Assembly (NCBI RefSeq): GCF_900169145.1
Contig: NZ_FXZD01000009.1
Coordinates: 105,780 to 169,779, forward strand
Source of the DNA: Brevibacterium antiquum CNRZ 918
Lineage (GTDB): Bacteria; Actinomycetota; Actinomycetes; Actinomycetales; Brevibacteriaceae
Reading direction: 5' to 3'
Length of the DNA stretch: 64,000 nucleotides
Shown piece by piece: positions 50,123 to 57,964 of this stretch. The stretch's first letter is position 1. Each line of letters starts with the position of its first letter. Made by a program: the position numbers and the translations under genes. Below the pieces are notes generated by a model. The model worked only from the letters and a program-made list of their open reading frames with translations, made no database searches and was not told the origin of the DNA.

Positions 50123-51157
50123 ATGACGACGATCGCCTTCGAGACCACTGACCTGCCCATCATCGGAGCTCCGATGGCCGGCGGAACGACGACGCCCGAA
50201 CTCACAGCTGCAGTCGCCCGAGCCGGCGGATTCCCGTTCGTGGCCGGCGGCTATCTCAGCGCCGAAGCATTGGCCCCGCTGATCTCGCGCATGCGCGAGA
50301 CGACCGCGAACTTCGGCGTCAATCTCTTCGCTCCAAACGTTGTGCCCGTTGATCGCGGCGCCTTCGACGCCTTCGCTTCGGCGCTCGAGCCGGTCGCGGC
50401 CGATCGTGGAGTCGCCATCGATCCAGAGCCGGTTGATGACGACGATCACTACACCGACAAGATCGACTACCTCGTCGGCAATCCCGTGCCCCTCGTGTCA
50501 ATGACCTTCAACATCCCCAGCGCCGAGGTGGTCTCTCGTCTCCAATGCGTCGGAACTCAGGTGGTCGCCACCGTGACGACCACCGCCGAGGCGCGCACAG
50601 CCGCCGATCGCGGCGTCGACGCTCTCATCGTTCAGGGTCCTCGTGCCGGTGGGCACTCGGGCACCGCCGACCCGACGCGATCCATCGAGGATCGGTCCAC
50701 TGCCGACCTTGTTCGCGAGGTCCTCGCCGAAGTGGACCTGCCCGTGGCGGCAGGAGGCGGAATTGATGGTGTCGAGGCAGTCGACGAGCTGCTGCAGGCT
50801 GGGGCGAGCGCCGTGGTCGTCGGTACCCTACTTCTGCTCACCGATGAGGCAGGCACTGCGCCGACCCACCGCGCTGCTCTGCAGTCCGAGGACTTCGACG
50901 AGACCCAGCTGACCAGTGCTTTCACCGGCAGGCCGGCTCGTGCGCTGGTCAATGACTTCGTGCGGAAGTTCGATCCGATCGCGGTCGATGCCTACCCGGC
51001 GGTTCATCACTTGACGAAGTCCTTCCGCGCCCAGGCGAAGAAGGACGACGATCCTCAGTGGCTCCATCTGTGGGCCGGCACCGGCCATCGAGGCGCCCAC
51101 ACGGGTTCCGCCGAAACGGTCATCAAGGAGCTCGGGGCTCCATTCGCGCGCGAGTAG
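50123..51157 (+). CDS. Nitronate monooxygenase family protein
   Basis: A 344-residue FMN-dependent TIM barrel. It begins LPIIGAPMAGGTTTPELTAA, has the FMN-phosphate glycines in AAGGGIDG and GASAVVVGTLLL, and QGPRAGGHSG holds the probable catalytic histidine. It oxidises propionate-3-nitronate or alkyl nitronates, protecting central metabolism. The start ATG lies 13 bases after a possible leader peptide, with AGGAAAAG as ribosome site. FabK-type enoyl reductases share the fold, but the loop pattern favours the monooxygenase. Confidence 0.88.
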   Translation: MTTIAFETTDLPIIGAPMAGGTTTPELTAAVARAGGFPFVAGGYLSAEALAPLISRMRETTANFGVNLFAPNVVPVDRGAFDAFASALEPVAADRGVAIDPEPVDDDDHYTDKIDYLVGNPVPLVSMTFNIPSAEVVSRLQCVGTQVVATVTTTAEARTAADRGVDALIVQGPRAGGHSGTADPTRSIEDRSTADLVREVLAEVDLPVAAGGGIDGVEAVDELLQAGASAVVVGTLLLLTDEAGTAPTHRAALQSEDFDETQLTSAFTGRPARALVNDFVRKFDPIAVDAYPAVHHLTKSFRAQAKKDDDPQWLHLWAGTGHRGAHTGSAETVIKELGAPFARE

Positions 51158-51503
51158 TCGCAGCCCCACCGCGAATTGTGGAAGTTTTGGGCTGATTTCA
51201 CCCCGAGAAAGTGACCCATTCCTTCCTCAACTCAGCGGCCGGTAGTTCTTGCTGCGCCGCCCAGGGAGTCACTGAGCGAACGGGTTCGAGGTGCTCGCGA
51301 GGCTGCCCGCGGTGTGAGTCGCGGGAACCACCTCCCGGCTATCGTCCACAGCGGTGCTGATCGTTCAACGTTCGCACGATGAACCTCATACACACTCTTG
51401 CGGCTCGGACCGCGGAATTCTGACATCGATTGCCTAGGATCGAAGGCATCCGGGCGCACCGGCCCGGTCGCGCCACGAGTCCACCACGACGAAGGAGTCG
51501 CCC
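51158..51503. other. Intergenic region with no recognised element
   Basis: A 346-bp gap between the nitronate monooxygenase and the SHMT-like gene. I see no gene, strong hairpin or repeat. The promoter of the SHMT-like gene presumably lies in the AT-richer part near 51360-51440. Confidence 0.4.
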
Positions 51504-52922
51504 TTGTTCCAGACACCGCAGACCTGGGTTCCCGCCGGCAGCCGCGAACGCATCGAGGCCATCTCCCGCACCCACCTCGGCGAGAGCAGTCGCAATGGGA
51601 GCCGCGATAGCAGCCGCGGCGACACGAGCGCCACCATGCCTGAGGTCGTTGCAGGCATCGAAGACCTCATCGCCGCCTCGGATCGGCTCCACGACGAGGA
51701 GGCGTTCAATCTCAACCCCGCCTCGAACGTCCTCAACCCACGTGCGGCGGCCCTGCTGTCCAGTGGCTCGGGCTCACGGACCTCCTTGGGCTATGCGGGT
51801 GAGAAGTACGAGATGGGCCTCGAGCACATCGAGCAGGTGGAGGTCGTCACCGCTGAACTCGCCGCCCGCCTGTTCAACGCCTCCTTCGCCGAGGTGCGCG
51901 TGCCCAGCGGCGCGATGGCGAACCTCTACGCGTTCATGGCCACATGCCAACCCGGCGACGACATCATCGCCTCCCCGACCACGATCGGCGGGCACGTCAC
52001 CCACCACGCCGAGGGCGCGGCCGGGCTGTACGGGCTCAGGACCACCGGAGCCCCGGTCAATATCAACGCCTACAGCTATGACCTCGACGCACTCGCGGCA
52101 CTGGCCCGCGAGGTGAAGCCGCGACTGATCACTATGGGTGGCTCGCTCAATCTCTTCGAACATCCCGTGGCAAAGGTCCGCGAGATCGCCGATGCCGTCG
52201 GCGCCCACCTCCTCTTCGACGCCGCCCACGCGTGCGGGATGATCGCCGGCAAGCAGTGGGCCAACCCACTCGACGAGGGTGCTCACCTCATGTCGATGAG
52301 CACGTACAAGAGCCTCGGCGGGCCCTCCCACGGACTGCTGCTGAGCAATGACGCCGAGCTCTCGGAGCGCATCGACGCGATCGCGTTCCCCGGGCTGACC
52401 GCGAACTTCGACGCAAGCGCCGTCGCTGCGCTCGGCGTGACCCTGGCCGACTGGATCGAATGTGGTGAGGACTATGCATCCGAGATGAGGGCGAGCGCAT
52501 CCGCCCTGGCCACCGAGCTCTCGGCGCGCGGTGTCGAACCTTTCCGCTGCAGGCAGGGCTTCACCGACTCCCACCAGTTCGGGCTGCTGGCCGCACCCTT
52601 CGGCGGGGGCATGAGAGCGGCCCGGACCTTGGAGCGCGCCGGCTTCCTCACCTCGGGCATCGGCCTTCCCGTGCCCGAAGAGCCCGGAGTCCAGAACGGC
52701 CTTCGCATCGGCACCCCGGAGATCGTGCGCCGAGGGATGACCGCCGCCGATATGCCCCGGATGGCCGAACTCATGGCGCGGGCCCTCGACATCGGCCGGA
52801 CGCAGGACACGACCGTGGCGGAGACGGGGGCAGAGCCCGGCACCGAGGTGGCTCTGAGCGAGATCGCCAGCGAAGTATCGATGTGGCGCAAGGACTTCAG
52901 CGAGGTGAAGTTCACCGCTTGA
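51504..52922 (+). CDS. SHMT-like PLP-dependent enzyme
   Basis: A 472-residue fold-type I PLP enzyme resembling serine hydroxymethyltransferase: NLNPASNVLNPRAAALLSSG near the start, GYAGEKYEMG, a PLP aspartate in LLFDAAHACGMIAG and the likely PLP lysine in MSMSTYKSLGGPSHGLLL. The usual SHMT lysine motif TTTTHKTLRGPRGG is clearly altered, so it may be an aldolase or alpha-methylserine-type enzyme. The start is TTG at 51504, with GAAGGAG six bases before. The acidic C-terminus (about 430-472) is variable. No glycine riboswitch or gcv genes are nearby. Confidence 0.8.
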   Translation: MFQTPQTWVPAGSRERIEAISRTHLGESSRNGSRDSSRGDTSATMPEVVAGIEDLIAASDRLHDEEAFNLNPASNVLNPRAAALLSSGSGSRTSLGYAGEKYEMGLEHIEQVEVVTAELAARLFNASFAEVRVPSGAMANLYAFMATCQPGDDIIASPTTIGGHVTHHAEGAAGLYGLRTTGAPVNINAYSYDLDALAALAREVKPRLITMGGSLNLFEHPVAKVREIADAVGAHLLFDAAHACGMIAGKQWANPLDEGAHLMSMSTYKSLGGPSHGLLLSNDAELSERIDAIAFPGLTANFDASAVAALGVTLADWIECGEDYASEMRASASALATELSARGVEPFRCRQGFTDSHQFGLLAAPFGGGMRAARTLERAGFLTSGIGLPVPEEPGVQNGLRIGTPEIVRRGMTAADMPRMAELMARALDIGRTQDTTVAETGAEPGTEVALSEIASEVSMWRKDFSEVKFTA

Positions 52923-53015
52923 GTGACGAACGCGGCCGCTCACCATCGGTCATCGGCACGGTCGATCTCATCCTTTCGGACGACAACAGCGGCCGAGTGC
53001 GACCGGTAGCCTCGA

Positions 53016-54371
53016 GTGGTGACTTACCATCGCGGCGGCAACACTCTTCTGCATGCTCTCTTCTGGACGGGCGTCTCCTTGGCAGTCGGCGTGCTCATAC
53101 TGGCCATCGGCGTCGGAGCCCAATGGCCAGATCCGCAGGATGCCGGGGCGCAGGCGGGGGCGCTCCGCGCCGAATTGTTCGTCCACATCGCCTTCGGCAT
53201 CGTCGCTCTGGCCTGCCTGCCGATCGTCCTGCTCTTCGACGGGCGGACCATCCCTCGCAAGACCCTGCGACCCAAGGTGCTCGCCGCAGAGAAGTTCCGC
53301 GATTTCCTGACCGCCAGCGGCCGCGGAGGGGAGGAATTCCTCGCCGAAGACGGGTCCGTCGAATCCCTGCAGCGTCGACCCGGCGGATGGATTCCGGTGG
53401 CCGTCGGGCTCCTCGGCATCCTCCTCGGTACGATCAGCCTCCTCGGCGCGGTCGCCGCCTCCGCCCTCCTCATCACGTTGTCGGCACGTCGCAGCTGGTC
53501 ACTCGACTTCGCCTGTCTCGCGGTCGCAATCGCTTCCCAGAGCATGGCCTATACGCTGACACCGAACGCGTTCGGGCAGTTCGAGCTGCCCATCTTCCTG
53601 GTCAACGGCGCTGTCTTCGCCATACTCGTCGTCATCGGGGTCATCCGCGGTGCACGCGAACAGGGTCTCATCGACACGGCAGCCCAGACCCTGCTGCGCG
53701 AACGTTCCCGCCAGGACCGGGCCGTCGCCGAGGTGCGCCGCGGGATTGCTCGAGATATGCACGACTCGCTGTCGCACCATCTCAGTGTCATCGCCATGTA
53801 CTCCGGTGCCCTCTCGGTGCGCCGGGATCTCGACCCCGAATCCGTGCATGAGAGTGCGCGCCTCATCGCGGCCAGCGCTCGCCGCTCGGGCATCGAACTG
53901 CGTGAGGTGCTGACGATGCTGCGCGGAGACGATCAGGGCACCGTGATCGATCCCGACCTGGAACGCCTCATCGCCGACCGATCAGACACTGTGGAACTGA
54001 CCTACACACAGCCGCTCACACCGGAGTTCCTGCATTCTGTCGGGGCGCTGGAACGCACGACGATCTATCGCTTCGCCCAGGAGGCGATCACGAACGCGGT
54101 CAAGCACGCCCCCGGGCAGAAGCTCCTCCTCACTCTGTCGTGGATTTCCGAGCTGGAGAGCGTCGAGATGCTCGCATACAACGCCCATATCGCCGAGGCT
54201 CCGACAGTCGCGAAAGCGCGGGAACAGTCGCTGGCTGGATCTGGACTGGGCCTGCTCGGACTCAAAGAGAGGATGGAAGCCATGGGTGGAGACCTCAGCG
54301 TGGCTCGGACCCCCGCTTTCGAACTGCGCGCCCGGATCCCCGTGCCGCAACTGAACGAGGAGATCGCGTGA
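53016..54371 (+). CDS. Membrane sensor histidine kinase (HisKA_3 type)
   Basis: A 451-residue kinase with two hydrophobic blocks (about 12-75 and 125-210; five or so membrane segments). The phospho-histidine lies in ARDMHDSLSHHLSVIAMYSG. The ATPase domain has an N-box in QEAITNAVKHAPGQ and the GSGLGLLGLKERMEAMGG lid. The DxGxG box is replaced by YNAHIAE, as in several actinobacterial kinases. It overlaps the response regulator by GTGA. Adjacent GTG codons at 53016 and 53019 are possible starts. Signal unknown. Confidence 0.88.
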   Translation: MVTYHRGGNTLLHALFWTGVSLAVGVLILAIGVGAQWPDPQDAGAQAGALRAELFVHIAFGIVALACLPIVLLFDGRTIPRKTLRPKVLAAEKFRDFLTASGRGGEEFLAEDGSVESLQRRPGGWIPVAVGLLGILLGTISLLGAVAASALLITLSARRSWSLDFACLAVAIASQSMAYTLTPNAFGQFELPIFLVNGAVFAILVVIGVIRGAREQGLIDTAAQTLLRERSRQDRAVAEVRRGIARDMHDSLSHHLSVIAMYSGALSVRRDLDPESVHESARLIAASARRSGIELREVLTMLRGDDQGTVIDPDLERLIADRSDTVELTYTQPLTPEFLHSVGALERTTIYRFAQEAITNAVKHAPGQKLLLTLSWISELESVEMLAYNAHIAEAPTVAKAREQSLAGSGLGLLGLKERMEAMGGDLSVARTPAFELRARIPVPQLNEEIA

Positions 54372-55048
54372 GCATCAGAGTCATCATCGCCGACGACGAG
54401 TCCCTCATGCGTTCGGGCCTGCGCCTCCTCCTCGGCGCGGCCGATGACATCGACATCATCGCCGAGGCGGCCCATGGTGCCGAGGCCATCGAACTCTCCC
54501 GTGAGCTCGCACCTGACATCATCCTCATGGACATCCGCATGCCCGTCATGGACGGGCTCGAGGCGACCCGGACCCTCATGGCTCAGGCCTCCCACCCCGA
54601 GGTTCTCATCCTCACCGCCTTCGGAACCGACGAGTTCGTGCTTCAGGCACTGCGCTCGGGAGCGGCCGGCTACATCCTCAAGGACACGCCCCCGGACGAA
54701 CTCATCCATGCGGTCCGGGCCGCTGCGAACGGCACCAGAACCCTGTCTCCGAGCGCCATCGACTCCCTGCTGGGAGGGGCCACCACCTCGGCGACGGAGG
54801 CGGGACGTTTCGGGCCCACCGGTGCCGGGGCACTGCAGAACTCCAGTGGGCCCGACCCGCTGGAGCCGCTGACCTCACGAGAACGGGAGATCGCCGAGGC
54901 GGTCGCAAAGGGTTTGACGAATGCGCAGGTGGCACGGGCGCTGTTCGTCTCCACAGCCACGGTGAAGACCCACCTGGCGCGCATCTTCTACAAACTCGAC
55001 GTCAGCACCCGCGTCCAGCTGGCCCTGCTCGTCAACGAAAGACGCTGA
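54368..55048 (+). CDS. NarL/LuxR-type response regulator
   Basis: A 226-residue regulator. The receiver has IADDES, the phospho-aspartate in ILMDIRMPVMDG and LKDTPPDE; the HTH is LTSREREIAEAVAKGLTNAQ then ALFVSTATVKTHLARIFYKL. A glycine/serine/threonine-rich linker (about 133-160) joins the domains; one copy of the window-wide CCGAGGTGG motif lies there. The GTG start overlaps the kinase stop by 4 bp. No target operon is evident; control of distant genes is likely. Confidence 0.92.
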   Translation: MSIRVIIADDESLMRSGLRLLLGAADDIDIIAEAAHGAEAIELSRELAPDIILMDIRMPVMDGLEATRTLMAQASHPEVLILTAFGTDEFVLQALRSGAAGYILKDTPPDELIHAVRAAANGTRTLSPSAIDSLLGGATTSATEAGRFGPTGAGALQNSSGPDPLEPLTSREREIAEAVAKGLTNAQVARALFVSTATVKTHLARIFYKLDVSTRVQLALLVNERR

Positions 55049-55090
55049 GCCGCTCAGAGTTTCAGCAGCCCAGCGGCCTTGCAGTTCAGA

Positions 55091-55852
55091 TCATTTCGGG
55101 GCCATGCGGATGGCACCGTCGAGACGAATGGTCTCCCCGTTGAGCATCGGGTTGGCGATGATCGATTCGGCGAGCTGCGCGTATTCGGCGGGCTTGCCCA
55201 GTCGGGAGGGATGGGGAATCGACTTCGCCAGGGATTCCTGAGCCTCTTCGGGCAGTCCGGCCATCATCGGGGTCTCGAAGATTCCCGGTGCGATCGTGAC
55301 GACGCGGATCTGTGAGGATGCGAGTTCGCGTGCCATCGGCAGGGTCACCGCGGCAATGGCCCCCTTGGACGCGGAGTAGGCGATCTGACCGATCTGGCCG
55401 TCGAAGGCCGCAACCGAGGCGGTGTTGATGATGACGCCGCGCTCTTCGCCCACAGTCTCCTGTGCCTGCATGGCAGCTGCAGCCAGACGACACACGTTGA
55501 CGGTGCCGACGACGTTGATATTGAGGACCTTCGAAAACGCTTCCAGGGCTAGCGGGCCCTTGCGCGAGACGAGCTTTCCGGGGGTCGCGACTCCCGCGCA
55601 GTTGACGACGACTCGCAGCTGGCCGAGGCCGGTCGCCGTGTCGACGGCGGCCTGAACCTGCTCCTCGTTGGTGACATCTGCGGAGACGAAATGGGCGTCA
55701 TCGCCGAGTTCTGCGGCCACCTGTTGGCCCACCTCGGCGTTGAGATCGACCATGACGACCTGGGCGCCGGCGCCCAGGAGTCGTTCTGTGGTGGCGCGGC
55801 CGAGCCCGGAGGCGCCGCCGGTGACGAGAGCGACTGTGTTGTTGAGATCCAT
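55091..55852 (-). CDS. Short-chain dehydrogenase (3-hydroxyacyl-CoA dehydrogenase type)
   Basis: A 253-residue classical SDR. The cofactor glycine motif is [16 protein letters not shown] precedes the active site, and the catalytic Ser-Tyr-Lys is in [20 protein letters not shown] with K following. [13 protein letters not shown] and the tail match the type II 3-hydroxyacyl-CoA dehydrogenase (HSD17B10-like) group, acting in beta-oxidation or branched-chain acid breakdown. GAAGGAC lies before the ATG at 55852. It reads leftward, ending 42 bp from the response regulator. Confidence 0.9.
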   Translation of the reverse strand: MDLNNTVALVTGGASGLGRATTERLLGAGAQVVMVDLNAEVGQQVAAELGDDAHFVSADVTNEEQVQAAVDTATGLGQLRVVVNCAGVATPGKLVSRKGPLALEAFSKVLNINVVGTVNVCRLAAAAMQAQETVGEERGVIINTASVAAFDGQIGQIAYSASKGAIAAVTLPMARELASSQIRVVTIAPGIFETPMMAGLPEEAQESLAKSIPHPSRLGKPAEYAQLAESIIANPMLNGETIRLDGAIRMAPK

Positions 55853-55952
55853 GAGAGTCCTTCGTATCACTGAGTGAACGTTGTGTTGATTCGACCCTAA
55901 CTCAGGCCCGTGGGCGGGGTCACCTCAGGGGAGGCGGACGGGACTCAACGAC

Positions 55953-55985
55953 GGAGCCCGCCGGTCACTCGGACCGGCGGGCTCC
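55953..55985. terminator. Strong GC-rich hairpin terminator
   Basis: Perfect 14-bp arms GGAGCCCGCCGGTC and GACCGGCGGGCTCC around ACTCG. It lies 60 bp after the stop of the leftward flavin reductase gene and 100 bp before the SDR start. There is no T-run, as is common in high-GC species. Confidence 0.75.
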
Positions 55986-56044
55986 TGATGCGTCACCACC
56001 GGGCGAAGGGCTGCTTCACCTGCGGCTGGGCAGCGAAGTGAGTG

Positions 56045-56626
56045 TCAGGCGGCCTGCTCTTCGGACGCGGAATCCTCGCGCACGGACTTCAGGGCTTCGC
56101 CCCAGCTCACGAGGTCGGTGAGCATCGATGCGAACGGGGCCGCGGAGACGTCAGTCGGAGCAAACGTGCCATCCGCGACATCGGTGAAGAGGCTGAAGGA
56201 GGCCTGGTCGCGCACAACAGCCAGCTTGTAGTTGGCGAGGATATGGCGCAGGTGCTCTGCGGCACGCACACCCTTGTCTGCGCCGTAATTCACGATGCCG
56301 GCGACCTTGTGGTTGAACTCGGTGGCGACGAAGTCGAGGGCGTTCTTCAGCGATCCGGAGATCGAGTGGTTGTACTCAGGGGTGACGAAGATGAAGGCGT
56401 CGAATTCTGCGAGCTTGGCGCCCCAGGCCTTGGTGTGGTCGTTCTGGTACATGTTCGCGCCGGCCGGGATGACCTCGTCGAGCAGCGGCAGATCGAAGTC
56501 GGCGAAGTCGACGACCTCGGCGCGCACGTCCTCGCGACCGGCCAGCTGGTCCTTGGCCCAGGAGACGATCTGCGGGTTGAGTGCCTGCGGGCGCGAAGTT
56601 CCGGGAATGATGGCGATGTTGAGCAT
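56045..56626 (-). CDS. NADPH-dependent FMN reductase family protein
   Basis: A 193-residue flavodoxin-like protein. The phosphate loop is PGTSRPQALNPQI near the start, and TPEYNHSISGSLKNALDFVA binds the flavin ring. Such enzymes reduce FMN, quinones, azo dyes or chromate. GAGGACGGAC lies before the ATG at 56626; an earlier ATG at 56647 is less likely. It faces a TetR gene across a gap containing a perfect 8-bp-arm palindrome, so TetR control is inferred. The C-terminal 20 residues are acidic and variable. Confidence 0.9.
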   Translation of the reverse strand: MLNIAIIPGTSRPQALNPQIVSWAKDQLAGREDVRAEVVDFADFDLPLLDEVIPAGANMYQNDHTKAWGAKLAEFDAFIFVTPEYNHSISGSLKNALDFVATEFNHKVAGIVNYGADKGVRAAEHLRHILANYKLAVVRDQASFSLFTDVADGTFAPTDVSAAPFASMLTDLVSWGEALKSVREDSASEEQAA

Positions 56627-56726
56627 GTCCGTCCTCAGTTTGTTCATAGGCTGCGATGTCAGGTGACGTTGGCTTCAGGAGATCGGCAGCGGCAGTCTTC
56701 GGCCGTGCGAGCCACACTTTCCAAAC

Positions 56727-56746
56727 ATGATTGAATCATCAATCAT
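56727..56746. promoter_or_regulatory. 20-bp palindromic operator
   Basis: ATGATTGA-ATCA-TCAATCAT is a perfect 8-bp dyad around 4 bases. It lies 101 bp upstream of the flavin reductase and 256 bp upstream of the TetR gene, and is the best candidate for the TetR binding site. Confidence 0.65.
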
Positions 56747-56786
56747 TCCCGCTCGGCGATGTGATTGGCGTTACCCTCGGCTGCCC

Positions 56787-56848
56787 GCTCGGGTGGTGCT
56801 TTCAGGCGCCTGCTCGGGGTGGTGTTTTCAGTCGCCGGTCTGGGGTGG
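56787..56848 (+). repeat. Imperfect 25-26-bp tandem repeat
   Basis: Two and a half units beginning GCTCGGG(G)TGGTG and ending TTTCAG-CGCC follow each other between the palindrome and the TetR gene. The third is cut short after GTCTGGGGTGG. Confidence 0.7.
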
Positions 56849-57001
56849 CCTCCATCTGTCGACCAGAGCCAGCGCATACCTCAGCAGCGCAGAGATCGCC
56901 GAATTCTGGCTGGAAACGGCCATTCGCGGAGCAACGTCATGTATTCTCGGTTGGCAAGTGAAAGATTGTTCGATATCCGACTGCCAGGGGGCACAAGCAC
57001 C

Positions 57002-57664
57002 GTGAGATCAACCAACGGCCGCAACAACATCCTCCGCTCGGCTCGGGACACCTTCGCCGCGAAGGGATTCGATGGTGCCTCCATCCGCGATATCGCGCAG
57101 GCCGCCGGACTGAGTCTGTCCGCACTCTACTACTACTTCCCGTCCAAGCAGGAAGCTCTGTACGAGCTCGTGCATACGGCGTACACCTGGTACAGCGAGC
57201 ACTGCCGAGCCGTCATCGCCGAAGTGGGCGACGATCCCACCGAGCAGCTGACCGTGGCGGTGCGCTACCTCGCCCGCTACCGCATAGAGAATGTTTCGGT
57301 GTCCACGGTGCTTCTGCGCGACACCGAACGGCTGACCGGTGACAATGCCGCCCGCGTGAAGGAACTTCAACGCGAGGCACGAGTCATCATGGGCGACATC
57401 GTCCAGGCAGGCATCGACGCAGGTACGTTCGACGTCGACAGTGCGCAACTTGCCACACGTGCAATCCATTCGATCTGCAACTCGCTCTCACTTTGGTACC
57501 GCCCCACCGGTGATCTGACACCAGACACCATCGAACGCGACTTCACGCAGTACTCGCTGCGCATCCTCGGCGTCGACCCCAGCGCCGAGGAGCTCAGCCG
57601 CCTGCTGGCACTGCCGATCAGTCAGGCAGGCATGCTCGACTTCATCTCCGACGACAAGGCCTGA
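57002..57664 (+). CDS. TetR-family regulator
   Basis: A 220-residue regulator. The N-terminal HTH reads AKGFDGASIRDIAQAAGLSL then SALYYYFPSKQEAL, a classical TetR signature. The C-terminal domain (about 70-200) matches the KstR2/FadR-type TetR group that senses acyl-CoAs. GTG at 57002 is chosen, with AGGGGG upstream; an in-frame ATG at 56939 would add 21 residues. It is divergent from the flavin reductase and close to a palindrome, so it probably regulates that gene. The acyl-CoA suggestion is weak. Confidence 0.85.
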   Translation: MRSTNGRNNILRSARDTFAAKGFDGASIRDIAQAAGLSLSALYYYFPSKQEALYELVHTAYTWYSEHCRAVIAEVGDDPTEQLTVAVRYLARYRIENVSVSTVLLRDTERLTGDNAARVKELQREARVIMGDIVQAGIDAGTFDVDSAQLATRAIHSICNSLSLWYRPTGDLTPDTIERDFTQYSLRILGVDPSAEELSRLLALPISQAGMLDFISDDKA

Positions 57665-57964
57665 GCTCGCTCGGTCACTTGCTCGCTCGTGCCGGATGCG
57701 GTGATAATGCACCGCATCTGCACTCAGCTCCGTCGGGTCGACAGCCTCAGCAACCTCCCGGGCGCTGGGCAACCCCGCTGAAGGTTGCTCAGCGCCCGTG
57801 GTGTTGCTGAGACCGTGGGGAACTCATTCTGAAGGTTGCTCAGCGCCCGGGAGGTTGCCGACGTCGGCCCGGCACGACTGCCCGCGACTGCGGTCCTCGG
57901 CTGGCAGTGCTCCGCTCAGCCGACGGCAGTGCTCCGCTCAACCGGCGGCGGTGCGCTCCGAGCC
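57665..57964. repeat. Intergenic repeat cluster between tetR and dppDF
   Basis: Between convergent genes lie three copies of a 27-bp unit: an inverted one at 57748-57774 and direct ones at 57783-57809 and 57834-57860 (GGTTGCTCAGCGCCCG core). The inverted and last copies are complementary at 25 of 27 positions. At 57903-57962 a 22-bp unit, GGCAGTGCTCCGCTCA followed by CCG, is repeated twice with a partial third ending at the dppDF stop codon. Confidence 0.8.
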
